From contig JAILDS010000206.1 of assembly GCA_024689165.1 (NCBI GenBank), positions 1 through 16,951 on the forward strand: a stretch of 16,951 bases of DNA, in the 5' to 3' direction. Shown here in pieces: positions 8,140 through 14,267 of the stretch. The stretch is from Clostridia bacterium. Lineage in GTDB: Bacteria > Bacillota > Clostridia > Oscillospirales > Acutalibacteraceae. How positions within the stretch are numbered: the first letter of the stretch is position 1; the number at the start of each line of letters is the position of its first letter. The notes below the pieces were generated by a model. That model was given only the letters and a program-made list of their open reading frames with translations, ran no database searches and was not told where the DNA came from. The translations under genes and the position numbers were made by a program.

Positions 8140-8170
8140 ACCGGGAGCCGCGAGACTCCCGGTTTTCGTT
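8140..8170 (+). terminator. Intrinsic terminator after dapL and the orphan tail
   Basis: ACCGGGAG (8140-8147) pairs perfectly with CTCCCGGT (8156-8163) around an 8-nt loop, and the stem runs straight into a T-rich stretch TTTCGTT (8164-8170). It lies 15 nt after the stop of the orphan frame and would end transcription from the amt-dapL operon. Confidence 0.82.
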
Positions 8171-8244
8171 CGGCGGGCGTCGGGAGTAAAACAGCGTTTC
8201 TGCCGGCGTCGCGGAGGCGCTTCCCTTTTCTCTCCGCGCGTCCC

Positions 8245-8272
8245 TTGCATTTTCGAAAAAAAGTGATATAAT
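8245..8272 (+). promoter_or_regulatory. Sigma-A promoter with extended -10, upstream of the phosphoesterase
   Basis: TATAAT at 8267-8272 is a perfect -10 box, preceded by TG at 8264-8265 (extended -10: TGATATAAT). A weak -35, TTGCAT (8245-8250, three of six matches), lies 16 bases upstream. The region is AT-rich in an otherwise GC-rich window. Transcription should begin near 8279, giving a leader of about 95 nt before the phosphoesterase ATG. Confidence 0.8.
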
Positions 8273-8295
8273 CAAAATAATAAACACCAAATCGA

Positions 8296-8354
8296 AGGTC
8301 CCGATCCGTTCTGCCGCTCAACTGCGCCGTGCGGGGAACCGGAGACCGGGACCT
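8296..8354 (+). promoter_or_regulatory. Long stem-loop in the phosphoesterase 5' leader
   Basis: AGGTCCCG (8296-8303) and CGGGACCT (8347-8354) form a perfect 8-bp outer stem. Inside it TCCG (8305-8308) can pair with CGGA (8340-8343), and a CCGC with a GCGG further in. The structure ends just before the GGGGGA ribosome site (8362-8367), so it could influence translation. I recognise no known riboswitch consensus. The pairing is directly visible; a regulatory role is inference. Confidence 0.5.
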
Positions 8355-8374
8355 GAAAAACGGGGGATCACAAT

Positions 8375-9694
8375 ATGAGTTTCAAAGAGCTGATGCAGTG
8401 GTTTATCGGGATCATTTTCGGCGTAACGTCCGTTCTGGGCGTTATTCTGCCCTTCGGCGGAGTGACCCGGCTGACGGGCAAGGTCACCGACGGGCTCCCG
8501 ACGGTCCCGGATGACTTCACGCCGACAGTCAGGATAGTCGTTTTTACCGATTCGCACAACAAGAACGACCACGTCGCCGACGCAATAGACACCGCTTATG
8601 AGTTGTTCGATTCTGACGACGTCTACGCCGGCGTAGACGGGTTCTTCGGGCTGGGCGATTTTTCGTCGGTCGGCGGCGAGGGCGATTACGTCAATTATGT
8701 CGCTACCCTGAAGGAGCACGTCCGCGAAGAGACCGTTTGCATCAATATCCACGGCAATCATGAATTCAAAAACGACAACTACCGTGAGTATTTCATAAAC
8801 AATTTCGGTTATGAACCGGATACGGTCACCGAGATAAACGGGTTCAAATGCATCGCGTTCTCGGGCGAGCGCAGCGCTACCGAGTGGACGTTCACTCCGC
8901 AGAGCCTGGCGTGGTATTCGAACGCCATAAAAGAGGCCGAGAAGGATAACGACGGCAGGGCTATATTTACCTTCCAGCACCCGCACCCGTGGGGCACCGT
9001 CTACGGTTCCTCTGTCTGGGGCGACCCGCAGATCAACGTCGTTCTCGCCGGGCATAACCGGATAGTCAACTTCTCCGGCCACTCGCATTTCCCGCTCAAC
9101 GACCCGAGGTCTATCAACCAGACCACGTATACCGCAGTCGGCTGCGGGGCGACGGCGACCTTTGAGCTCGAAAACAACTACATCCCCGGCCAGCATCCCG
9201 ACGGGTACGATCCCGCTTCGCAGATGTGCGTGGTTGAGGCCGACAACGACGGCAGCGTGAGGATCAGGGGCTACGACCTTCTCTCCGACACGTATTTCTG
9301 CGACTATTACGTCGAGGACGTCAATGATACGGAGAATTACGCATACACCTACCGCAACATGAGAGCCAACGATTCCAAACCCGTGTTCCCCGAGGACGTC
9401 TCCGCGAGGGCTTATAAAAACGAGAACGGCGAGTGGTTTTTGTCCTTTGACGAGGCCGGCTCCAATTTCATAGTCCACGAGTACAAGGTGATCGTGAGAA
9501 ATGAAAAAGGAAAGATCATATTCAGCGAGAATTTCGTGGACGACTACTTCGTGATCGATGACGACGATACGGCGGATTTCCGTATCGGGACAGATACTCT
9601 TGAAAGCGGGAAGACCTATACTTTGTGCGTGAGGGCCGAGAGCGCGTACCATTACTATTCCGACTGGCTGGAGCTGGAGTTCACGGCCGAGTGA
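8375..9694 (+). CDS. Membrane-anchored calcineurin-like metallophosphoesterase with C-terminal Ig-like domain
   Basis: The 439-residue protein has a hydrophobic segment at about residues 9-28, with no lipobox, probably an uncleaved anchor or signal segment. The metallophosphoesterase core has the dinuclear metal motifs in order: DSH (Asp59, His61), GLGDFSS (Asp95), GNHE (Asn128, His129), QHPHPWG (His202, His204) and GHSH (His236, His238). From about residue 335 a roughly 105-residue beta-rich region ends TYTLCVRAESAYHYYSDWLELEF, resembling an Ig or fibronectin III fold, and is acidic. The protein is likely extracytoplasmic; the substrate is unknown (purple acid phosphatase-like, phosphodiesterase or phospholipid-type activities are all possible). 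ATG 8375 has GGGGGA at 8362-8367. The gene has its own promoter upstream and a hairpin terminator downstream, so it is probably monocistronic. Confidence 0.87.
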   Translation: MSFKELMQWFIGIIFGVTSVLGVILPFGGVTRLTGKVTDGLPTVPDDFTPTVRIVVFTDSHNKNDHVADAIDTAYELFDSDDVYAGVDGFFGLGDFSSVGGEGDYVNYVATLKEHVREETVCINIHGNHEFKNDNYREYFINNFGYEPDTVTEINGFKCIAFSGERSATEWTFTPQSLAWYSNAIKEAEKDNDGRAIFTFQHPHPWGTVYGSSVWGDPQINVVLAGHNRIVNFSGHSHFPLNDPRSINQTTYTAVGCGATATFELENNYIPGQHPDGYDPASQMCVVEADNDGSVRIRGYDLLSDTYFCDYYVEDVNDTENYAYTYRNMRANDSKPVFPEDVSARAYKNENGEWFLSFDEAGSNFIVHEYKVIVRNEKGKIIFSENFVDDYFVIDDDDTADFRIGTDTLESGKTYTLCVRAESAYHYYSDWLELEFTAE

Positions 9695-9753
9695 CCCCGG
9701 GGGCGTCAGATTTCCCCCGCGGACGTCCGGCCCACCGTTGTTTGACTTGTCCT

Positions 9754-9788
9754 GCCACGCCGCCGGAAGCGGCGTGGCGCGTTTCTTT
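9754..9788 (+). terminator. Probable intrinsic terminator after the phosphoesterase gene
   Basis: GCCACGCCGC (9754-9763) pairs perfectly with GCGGCGTGGC (9769-9778) around a five-base loop CGGAA. After GC comes GTTTCTTT (9781-9788), an interrupted T-tract. The ten-pair GC-rich stem is strong; the T-tract is modest and starts two bases late. Confidence 0.7.
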
Positions 9789-9820
9789 CCGAATGCCTGT
9801 TAAGAGGGGGGCGGCGCTTT

Positions 9821-11548
9821 TTGCTTAAACGCTTTGTTTCGTATTACAAGCCTCATCTTTTTCTGTTTATCCTCGACATGCTTGCGTCGCTGCTGATCTC
9901 CGTCGTCGGCATGGTGTATCCTGTGATGACCAACAGGATGCTCAACCAGTATATCCCGAACCGGGAGTACCGTTCGATAATCATCGCCGGCTCGGCGGTC
10001 CTGGGGCTTTACGCAGTCAGGATGCTTCTGAGGTATTTCGTTCAGTATCAGGGGCATATGGTCGGCACGAGGATGCAGGCTCAGATGCGCAGAGAGCTTT
10101 TCGCGCACCTCGAGGAGCTGCCGTTTTCATTCTTCGACAGCCACGAGACCGGCGCGATAATGTCGCGCCTGACGGGCGACCTGTTCGAGGTCAGCGAGCT
10201 GGCGCACCACGGTCCGGAGAACATCCTGACCTCCTCGGTGATGATCGTTCTCAGCTTCGGCTACCTTTGTTCCATCGACGTCCCTCTGACGCTGATCATC
10301 TTCATCTGCGCGCCGATACTGGTCTCCGTGTCCGTTCCTCTTCGCAAAAAGATGCGCAAGGCCTTTACCGAACGCCGCGAGGCGAACGCGAGGATAAACG
10401 CGGCGGTCGAGTCGTCGGTCACCGGCATACGCGTCACCAAGGCCTACGTCAACTCCGAAACCGAAAAGCAAAAATTCGAATCGGGCAACGACGCTTTTGT
10501 CAGAGCCTCGGCGCATTCGTACAAGGCGATGGGCATTTTCCACTCCTCAACGTCCTTCGTAACGGACGTTTTCAACGTGTTCATACTCATCGCCGGAGGG
10601 CTTTTTCTCTATTCGGGCAGGATAAATTTCGGCGAATACTCGACGTTCATCGTGTCTGTCAACCTGTTCATTTCACCCGTTCAGACGCTCATAGCTTTCA
10701 TGGAACAGTGGCAGAACGGCGTCACGGGCTTCAGGCGTTTTGCCGAGATAATGGATATCCCTGCGGAGGAGGACGCGCCCGGCGCCGCGGAGCTGACCGA
10801 CCTCAGCGGCGATATCGCGCTTGAGAACGTGACTTTCGCATATGACGGAACTGACGGAAGAGACGCTCTTGAGAACATTTCGCTGACGGTGCCCGGAGGC
10901 TCCAGGGTGGCCCTCGTCGGCCCCTCCGGCGGCGGCAAGACGACTATCTGTCACCTCATCCCGGCCTTCTACAGACTTGAACCGGGCTGTGGCAGGATAA
11001 CAATCGGCGGGACGGACGTCGCGGGCGTGACGCTCGGGTCGCTGCGCAGGGGCATAGGGATCGTCCAGCAGGACGTGTTCCTTTTCAGCGGCTCCGTTGC
11101 GGATAACATACGTTACGGCAGACCGGACGCGACCGACGACGAGGTGGTCCGGGCGGCAAAGGCGGCTAAGATACACGATTTCATCATGACCCTTCCGGAC
11201 GGATATTCGACCGACATAGGCGAACGCGGCGTAAGGCTCTCGGGCGGGCAGAAGCAGAGGCTTTCGATCGCGAGGCTGTTCCTCAAGGACCCGCGCATAC
11301 TGATACTTGACGAGGCTACGAGCGCTCTGGACAACACGACAGAGCTGCAGATACAGCAGGCGCTCGACGAGCTGAGCGTCGGCAGGACGACCATCGTGGT
11401 CGCCCACAGGCTTTCGACGATAAGGAACGCCGACAGGATCTTCGTCATAGACTCCGGCAGAGTCGCAGAGAGCGGCACCCACGCGGAGCTGCTCTCGGCC
11501 GGCGGAAAGTACGCCGAGCTGCACAGGATCAGCACCGTTACTGCTTGA
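9821..11548 (+). CDS. ABC exporter half-transporter (fused membrane and ATPase domains)
   Basis: A 575-residue type IV ABC exporter subunit of the MsbA/MdlB class. Residues 1 to about 310 form the six-helix transmembrane domain, with FSFFDSHETGAIMSRLTGDL, a conserved coupling region. The nucleotide-binding domain has Walker A GPSGGGKTT (367-375), Q-loop IVQQDVFLFSG, signature LSGGQ (473-477), Walker B with Asp497-Glu498 in ILDEATSALD, and the switch histidine in VAHRLS. The start is TTG at 9821: it gives the usual MLKRFVSYYKPH beginning, and GAGGGGGG just upstream acts as ribosome site; the next Met is about 20 residues in, inside helix 1. No partner half-transporter is adjacent, so a homodimer is likely. 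The substrate cannot be read from sequence; lipid, peptide or drug export are all possible. I see no promoter in the gap, only the preceding terminator. Confidence 0.93.
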   Translation: MLKRFVSYYKPHLFLFILDMLASLLISVVGMVYPVMTNRMLNQYIPNREYRSIIIAGSAVLGLYAVRMLLRYFVQYQGHMVGTRMQAQMRRELFAHLEELPFSFFDSHETGAIMSRLTGDLFEVSELAHHGPENILTSSVMIVLSFGYLCSIDVPLTLIIFICAPILVSVSVPLRKKMRKAFTERREANARINAAVESSVTGIRVTKAYVNSETEKQKFESGNDAFVRASAHSYKAMGIFHSSTSFVTDVFNVFILIAGGLFLYSGRINFGEYSTFIVSVNLFISPVQTLIAFMEQWQNGVTGFRRFAEIMDIPAEEDAPGAAELTDLSGDIALENVTFAYDGTDGRDALENISLTVPGGSRVALVGPSGGGKTTICHLIPAFYRLEPGCGRITIGGTDVAGVTLGSLRRGIGIVQQDVFLFSGSVADNIRYGRPDATDDEVVRAAKAAKIHDFIMTLPDGYSTDIGERGVRLSGGQKQRLSIARLFLKDPRILILDEATSALDNTTELQIQQALDELSVGRTTIVVAHRLSTIRNADRIFVIDSGRVAESGTHAELLSAGGKYAELHRISTVTA

Positions 11549-11627
11549 TACGCCGTCTTTTGAGCGCCCGGCGGTAAAAGCGGACGGCTGACGGGGATCT
11601 GCGTTAAAAAAACAACAAAATCCGTAC

Positions 11628-11656
11628 TTGATTTATTATTTCGAAAAAGATATAAT
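11628..11656 (+). promoter_or_regulatory. Sigma-A promoter upstream of the PHP operon
   Basis: TTGATT (11628-11633, four of six -35 matches) and a perfect TATAAT (11651-11656) are separated by 17 bases. Transcription should start near 11663, leaving a leader of about 36 nt before ATG 11699. This also disfavours the GTG at 11672 as start. Confidence 0.85.
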
Positions 11657-11698
11657 AATTTCGGAATAATCGTGAGTTACGTTAGGAGTGGTATTATT

Positions 11699-12547
11699 AT
11701 GAGTGCGGATCTTCATTGTCACACCAGGTTGTCCGACGGTTCGATGGGAATTGAGGATCTTATTGCTCTTGCAAAAAAAAGAGGCGTCGACACACTGTCC
11801 ATCACGGACCATGACTGCCTCGTTGCCTGCCGTCGCGCCAAGGTCATCGGCGACAGGGTCGGCGTCGAGGTGCTGCACGGGGTCGAGCTTTCCGCCTGCG
11901 ACGAAAAGACCGGCAGACCGGTCCATATCCTCGGTTATATGTGCGACAACCCCGACAGCCTCGAGGGGCTGTGCCACCAGAATACCGCGCTTGCCGCAAA
12001 GGCGGGCAATTATATGATAGTCGGCGCTTCCAAAAAATACCCCGTGACCAAGGATCTTATCAGACGCTGCGCCCAGGGCTCAAACCACGTCTGTAAGCAG
12101 CACGTGATGCAGGCGCTCATCGAAAGCGGCGTTACCGACTCATTTTATTCCGACGTTTACGCGACTCTTTTTTCACCCGACAGCCCCGACTGCGTCCTGC
12201 CTAAGATAACCTACCCGGACGTCAAAGCGGTGACGACCGCCGTGCATGACGCGCAGGGCGTCGCCATCCTCGCCCATCCGGCGCTTTACGACAGCTTCGG
12301 CCTGCTTGAGAATTACGGGGAATACGGCTTCGACGGCGTCGAGGTGTGGCACCCCACCGCCGACGCGGAGACGACCGCCCGGCTTGAAAGCTTCGCGCGG
12401 GAGCATGACCTGCTCATGACCGGCGGCAGCGATTTCCACGGGATGTATTCCAGGTCTCTTATCTCTCCGGGCGATTATACCACCCCGGAGCAGGAGCTCG
12501 AAAAACTGTACGCTTTCAAGGCGAAACAGCGCAAAAACGCAAAGTGA
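11699..12547 (+). CDS. PHP-domain phosphoesterase (RNase AM / nucleoside bisphosphate phosphatase-like)
   Basis: The 282-residue protein is a stand-alone PHP (polymerase and histidinol phosphatase) domain with the trinuclear metal ligands in order: ADLHCHTRLSDG (His6, His8, Asp13), SITDHD (His38), GVELS (Glu63), ILAHP, and GGSDFHG near the end. Size and layout match the YciV/TrpH group, whose characterised members are 5'-3' exoribonuclease RNase AM and 3',5'-nucleoside bisphosphate phosphatase; which applies here is unknown. The frame could start at GTG 11672, but AGGAG at 11684-11688 lies ten bases before ATG 11699 and the leader from the promoter fits that start. It heads an apparent three-gene unit with an unrecognised protein and a YgjV-type membrane protein. 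Confidence 0.9.
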   Translation: MSADLHCHTRLSDGSMGIEDLIALAKKRGVDTLSITDHDCLVACRRAKVIGDRVGVEVLHGVELSACDEKTGRPVHILGYMCDNPDSLEGLCHQNTALAAKAGNYMIVGASKKYPVTKDLIRRCAQGSNHVCKQHVMQALIESGVTDSFYSDVYATLFSPDSPDCVLPKITYPDVKAVTTAVHDAQGVAILAHPALYDSFGLLENYGEYGFDGVEVWHPTADAETTARLESFAREHDLLMTGGSDFHGMYSRSLISPGDYTTPEQELEKLYAFKAKQRKNAK

Positions 12548-12573
12548 TTTTTGACGGAAAGGTCGATCAGCCC

Positions 12574-13158
12574 GTGAATGTATACAATGATTCGGATATG
12601 AAGATCGTCGGGGCGCCGGTCAAGAACGAACCGAGCGTCGATGAAACCGTTCTGCTCAGGCGTATGCATGAGCAGACTTTCAACGGCAATATCCGCAAGG
12701 CCGGAGCGCTGGGGACCCAGATCGTCAGCGCGTTCAGCTATTCCGGGGCATCCTCCGCGCCTCAGGACGTTCTTGAGAAGGCGGCCGCTTATACGGTGCC
12801 GGTCGATGACGAGCTGATCTTCCAGCTCAAGCTGCTGACCTTTTTTACCGCGGAATACTGTGTGGAGCGTTACCTGCCGCACTCCTCCCTCGGTTCGGTC
12901 GCCACGACCAAGATTTATGACATCCTCCGAGAAGGCTATCCGGAGTTTTATCGCCGGATCTCCGATTTCGTGGCGGTATCATTTTACTGCGTCGGGGTCG
13001 CCGCGGACGGCGATACCGCCGAGAACGTCGGGACTCAGTTCGCCATGCTCTGCGGCCACGGCGGCGAGAAGAATTATATCGACCTCGGGGCGGATATATT
13101 CAGGCTCTACCGCGGAAGGTTCAAAAAAGCCATAGCCGGCTTCGGTTTCGTTCAATAG
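12574..13158 (+). CDS. Unrecognised soluble protein, middle gene of the PHP operon
   Basis: I do not recognise this family. From GTG 12574 it is 194 residues with no signal peptide and no clear membrane helix. Visible features are MKIVGAPVKNEP near the start, a charged LLRRMHEQTFNG segment, a Gly/Ser/Ala-rich stretch (GTQIVSAFSYSGASSAPQDV), a predicted helical middle with LLTFFTAEYCVERYLP, and a conserved-looking GTQFAMLCGHGGEKNY before a basic C-terminus. The start is uncertain: GTG 12544 overlaps the PHP stop as GTGA and adds ten residues but has no ribosome site, whereas GTG 12574 has GGAAAGG at 12556-12562. The order of charged and hydrophobic residues and codon choice like the neighbours support a real gene. 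Co-transcription with the PHP phosphoesterase and the YgjV-type gene is likely from spacing. Confidence 0.78.
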   Translation: MNVYNDSDMKIVGAPVKNEPSVDETVLLRRMHEQTFNGNIRKAGALGTQIVSAFSYSGASSAPQDVLEKAAAYTVPVDDELIFQLKLLTFFTAEYCVERYLPHSSLGSVATTKIYDILREGYPEFYRRISDFVAVSFYCVGVAADGDTAENVGTQFAMLCGHGGEKNYIDLGADIFRLYRGRFKKAIAGFGFVQ

Positions 13159-13172
13159 GACCGGGCGCCGTC

Positions 13173-13721
13173 ATGCTTGATTTTTACAAAACGCACGTCG
13201 AACTCATCGCCCAGGCGATGGGTTTTGTTGCAATGGCGCTTACGATACTGTCTTTCCAGTTCCGCAGGCATGGGGCGATAATGGCTATGATGACGGCGTC
13301 CGGCGTATTCTGGGTCCTGCACTACCTGATGCTGGGGCTGTACCCCGCGGTCGCGATAAACGCCATGAATATCGTGCGCAACTATATATACGGGCTGCGC
13401 GAGAAAAAGAACGTCAACTCAAAGCTCATCCCCGCAGTTTTCGTCGTCATCGCGGCGGGTTCCGTCATCGCAACGTGGGAGAACGCATGGTCGGTACTGC
13501 CGCTTATGGCCTCCGTTACTGCGACGGTCGCGAACTGGCAGGTGCAGACGAAAAAGCTCAAACTCCTGTCATATCCGCGCTACGGCTTATGGCTGATATA
13601 CGATCTGGTCAACGGCGCGTGGGCGGGCGCCGCCAACGATCTGTTCTGCATAGGGTCGATCTCCGTCGCGCTGATAAGGGAGCATAAAATTGCACAAAAC
13701 AGCCGAGATGATTCTGTTTGA
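13173..13721 (+). CDS. YgjV-family inner membrane protein
   Basis: A 182-residue integral membrane protein with about five to six hydrophobic helices. The opening IAQAMGFVAMALTILSFQFRRHGAIM, followed by FWVLHYLMLGLYPAVAINAMNIVRNYIYG, matches the pattern I know for the YgjV family (E. coli YgjV is of similar size); the SFQ...R and N...RN residues are typical. The biochemical role of the family is unknown. The ATG lies 14 nt after the preceding stop; AGGA at 13157-13160 is the best ribosome site but is distant (12 bases), so expression may rely on coupling. It is the last gene of the unit; no clear terminator is seen before the next promoter. Confidence 0.85.
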   Translation: MLDFYKTHVELIAQAMGFVAMALTILSFQFRRHGAIMAMMTASGVFWVLHYLMLGLYPAVAINAMNIVRNYIYGLREKKNVNSKLIPAVFVVIAAGSVIATWENAWSVLPLMASVTATVANWQVQTKKLKLLSYPRYGLWLIYDLVNGAWAGAANDLFCIGSISVALIREHKIAQNSRDDSV

Positions 13722-13766
13722 TACTTGGTCAAGCACACGAAATAATTTTACGCGGCTTTTATTTTC

Positions 13767-13794
13767 TTGACGAACAAACTGCGCGTGATATAAT
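13767..13794 (+). promoter_or_regulatory. Strong sigma-A promoter for the HPr-like gene
   Basis: TTGACG (13767-13772, five of six matches), a 16-base spacer, and perfect TATAAT (13789-13794) with the extended TG at 13786-13787. It is the best promoter in the window. The expected start near 13801 gives a leader of about 98 nt before ATG 13899. Confidence 0.88.
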
Positions 13795-13802
13795 CGTCTC
13801 AA

Positions 13803-13872
13803 GCGCCGTACGTCGGACGTGCGCGGACGGGCGGGACGCCCGTTCCCGAGTTCAGCGGACGGCTGAGAGCCG
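13803..13872 (+). promoter_or_regulatory. Structured 5' leader of the HPr-like gene with three hairpins
   Basis: Three consecutive inverted repeats are visible. GCGC and ACGT (13803-13806, 13810-13813) pair with ACGT and GCGC (13817-13824), with one bulge. ACGGGCG (13827-13833) pairs with CGCCCGT (13837-13843) around GGA. CGGCT (13860-13864) pairs with AGCCG (13868-13872) around GAG. The ribosome site AAGGAG (13885-13890) lies just beyond. No T-run follows the hairpins, and I recognise no known riboswitch. They may stabilise the message or regulate translation; that is inference. Confidence 0.5.
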
Positions 13873-13898
13873 GAAGCTCAAAGCAAGGAGAAAATCAG

Positions 13899-14165
13899 AT
13901 GTGCAGTAAGAATATAGTCGTTCAGAATCAGGTCGGTCTTCATTCGCGTTCTGCAACTTATTTCATCAATAAGGCCAACGAGTTCAAGTCCACCATCTGG
14001 GTCGAAAAGGAAGAGCGCCAGGCAAACGCCAAGAGCCTTCTGGGCGTGCTTTCGCTCGGCGTCACCGGCGGCAACGACATCAAGATAATCGCCGACGGTC
14101 CTGACGACGAGGCGGCTGTCGAGGCTCTTTGCGGTCTTATCAGGGCAGGTCTTGTTGAGCAGTGA
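13899..14165 (+). CDS. HPr-like phosphocarrier protein with altered active-site loop
   Basis: An 88-residue HPr-fold protein, the size of PTS HPr (85-90). His15, the residue phosphorylated by enzyme I, is at exactly position 15, and Ser46, the site of HPr kinase in Bacillota, is kept in NAKSLLGVLSLGV. GNDIKIIADGPDDEAAVEAL is the usual C-terminal half. The active-site loop differs from the consensus GLHARPA: here it is GLHSRSA, with Ser at positions 16 and 18 in place of Ala and Pro. Arg17 is retained. It may be a true PTS HPr, or a Crh-like regulator that keeps the histidine. No enzyme I or sugar permease is adjacent. ATG 13899 has AAGGAG eight bases upstream, and a strong promoter and structured leader precede it, so high expression is expected. 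Confidence 0.9.
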   Translation: MCSKNIVVQNQVGLHSRSATYFINKANEFKSTIWVEKEERQANAKSLLGVLSLGVTGGNDIKIIADGPDDEAAVEALCGLIRAGLVEQ

Positions 14166-14230
14166 TTTTCTTTTCCTGCGTACCGGACCGAAAACCGGGC
14201 TCTGCGGGTAAAGGACGAAGCATTTTTTCG

Positions 14231-14255
14231 TGACGGCGTACTTTGTGCGCCGTCA
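14231..14255 (+). promoter_or_regulatory. Hairpin just upstream of uvrC
   Basis: TGACGGCGTA (14231-14240) can pair with TGCGCCGTCA (14246-14255) around a five-base loop, ten pairs with one G-U. It ends 12 bases before the GTG start of uvrC. No T-run follows; a T-run lies on its 5' side (14223-14228), so it is not a normal terminator on either strand. It may limit uvrC translation or be an mRNA 3'-end element for the HPr-like gene. Confidence 0.4.
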
Positions 14256-14267
14256 TATTCATACGGG

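Noticed and set aside
7974..8189. Alternative + strand frame after dapL
   Set aside because: It runs through the terminator at 8140-8170 and is rich in Arg/Pro; the frame with the paired CxxC motifs is the one that makes sense.
8318..9652. Open frame of 444 codons on the - strand opposite the phosphoesterase gene
   Set aside because: The Val/Asp-rich translation is an antisense artefact; the + strand gene has a promoter, a ribosome site and all metal-binding motifs.
9740..9770. TTGACT near 9742 as a -35 for the ABC exporter
   Set aside because: No -10 box lies at a suitable distance; the expected position falls inside the GC-rich terminator hairpin.
11549..11627. Possible terminator after the ABC exporter (GCCGTC at 11552 against GACGGC at 11583)
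   Set aside because: The stem is bulged and no T-run follows, so I do not call it; how that transcript ends is unclear.
11672..11698. GTG start for the PHP gene at 11672
   Set aside because: It would lie only about nine bases from the expected transcription start and has no ribosome site, while ATG 11699 has AGGAG at a good distance.
14166..14230. Possible terminator after the HPr-like gene (T-run at 14223-14228)
   Set aside because: The pairing upstream of the T-run is imperfect and its stem ends about ten bases short, so it does not meet the usual form.
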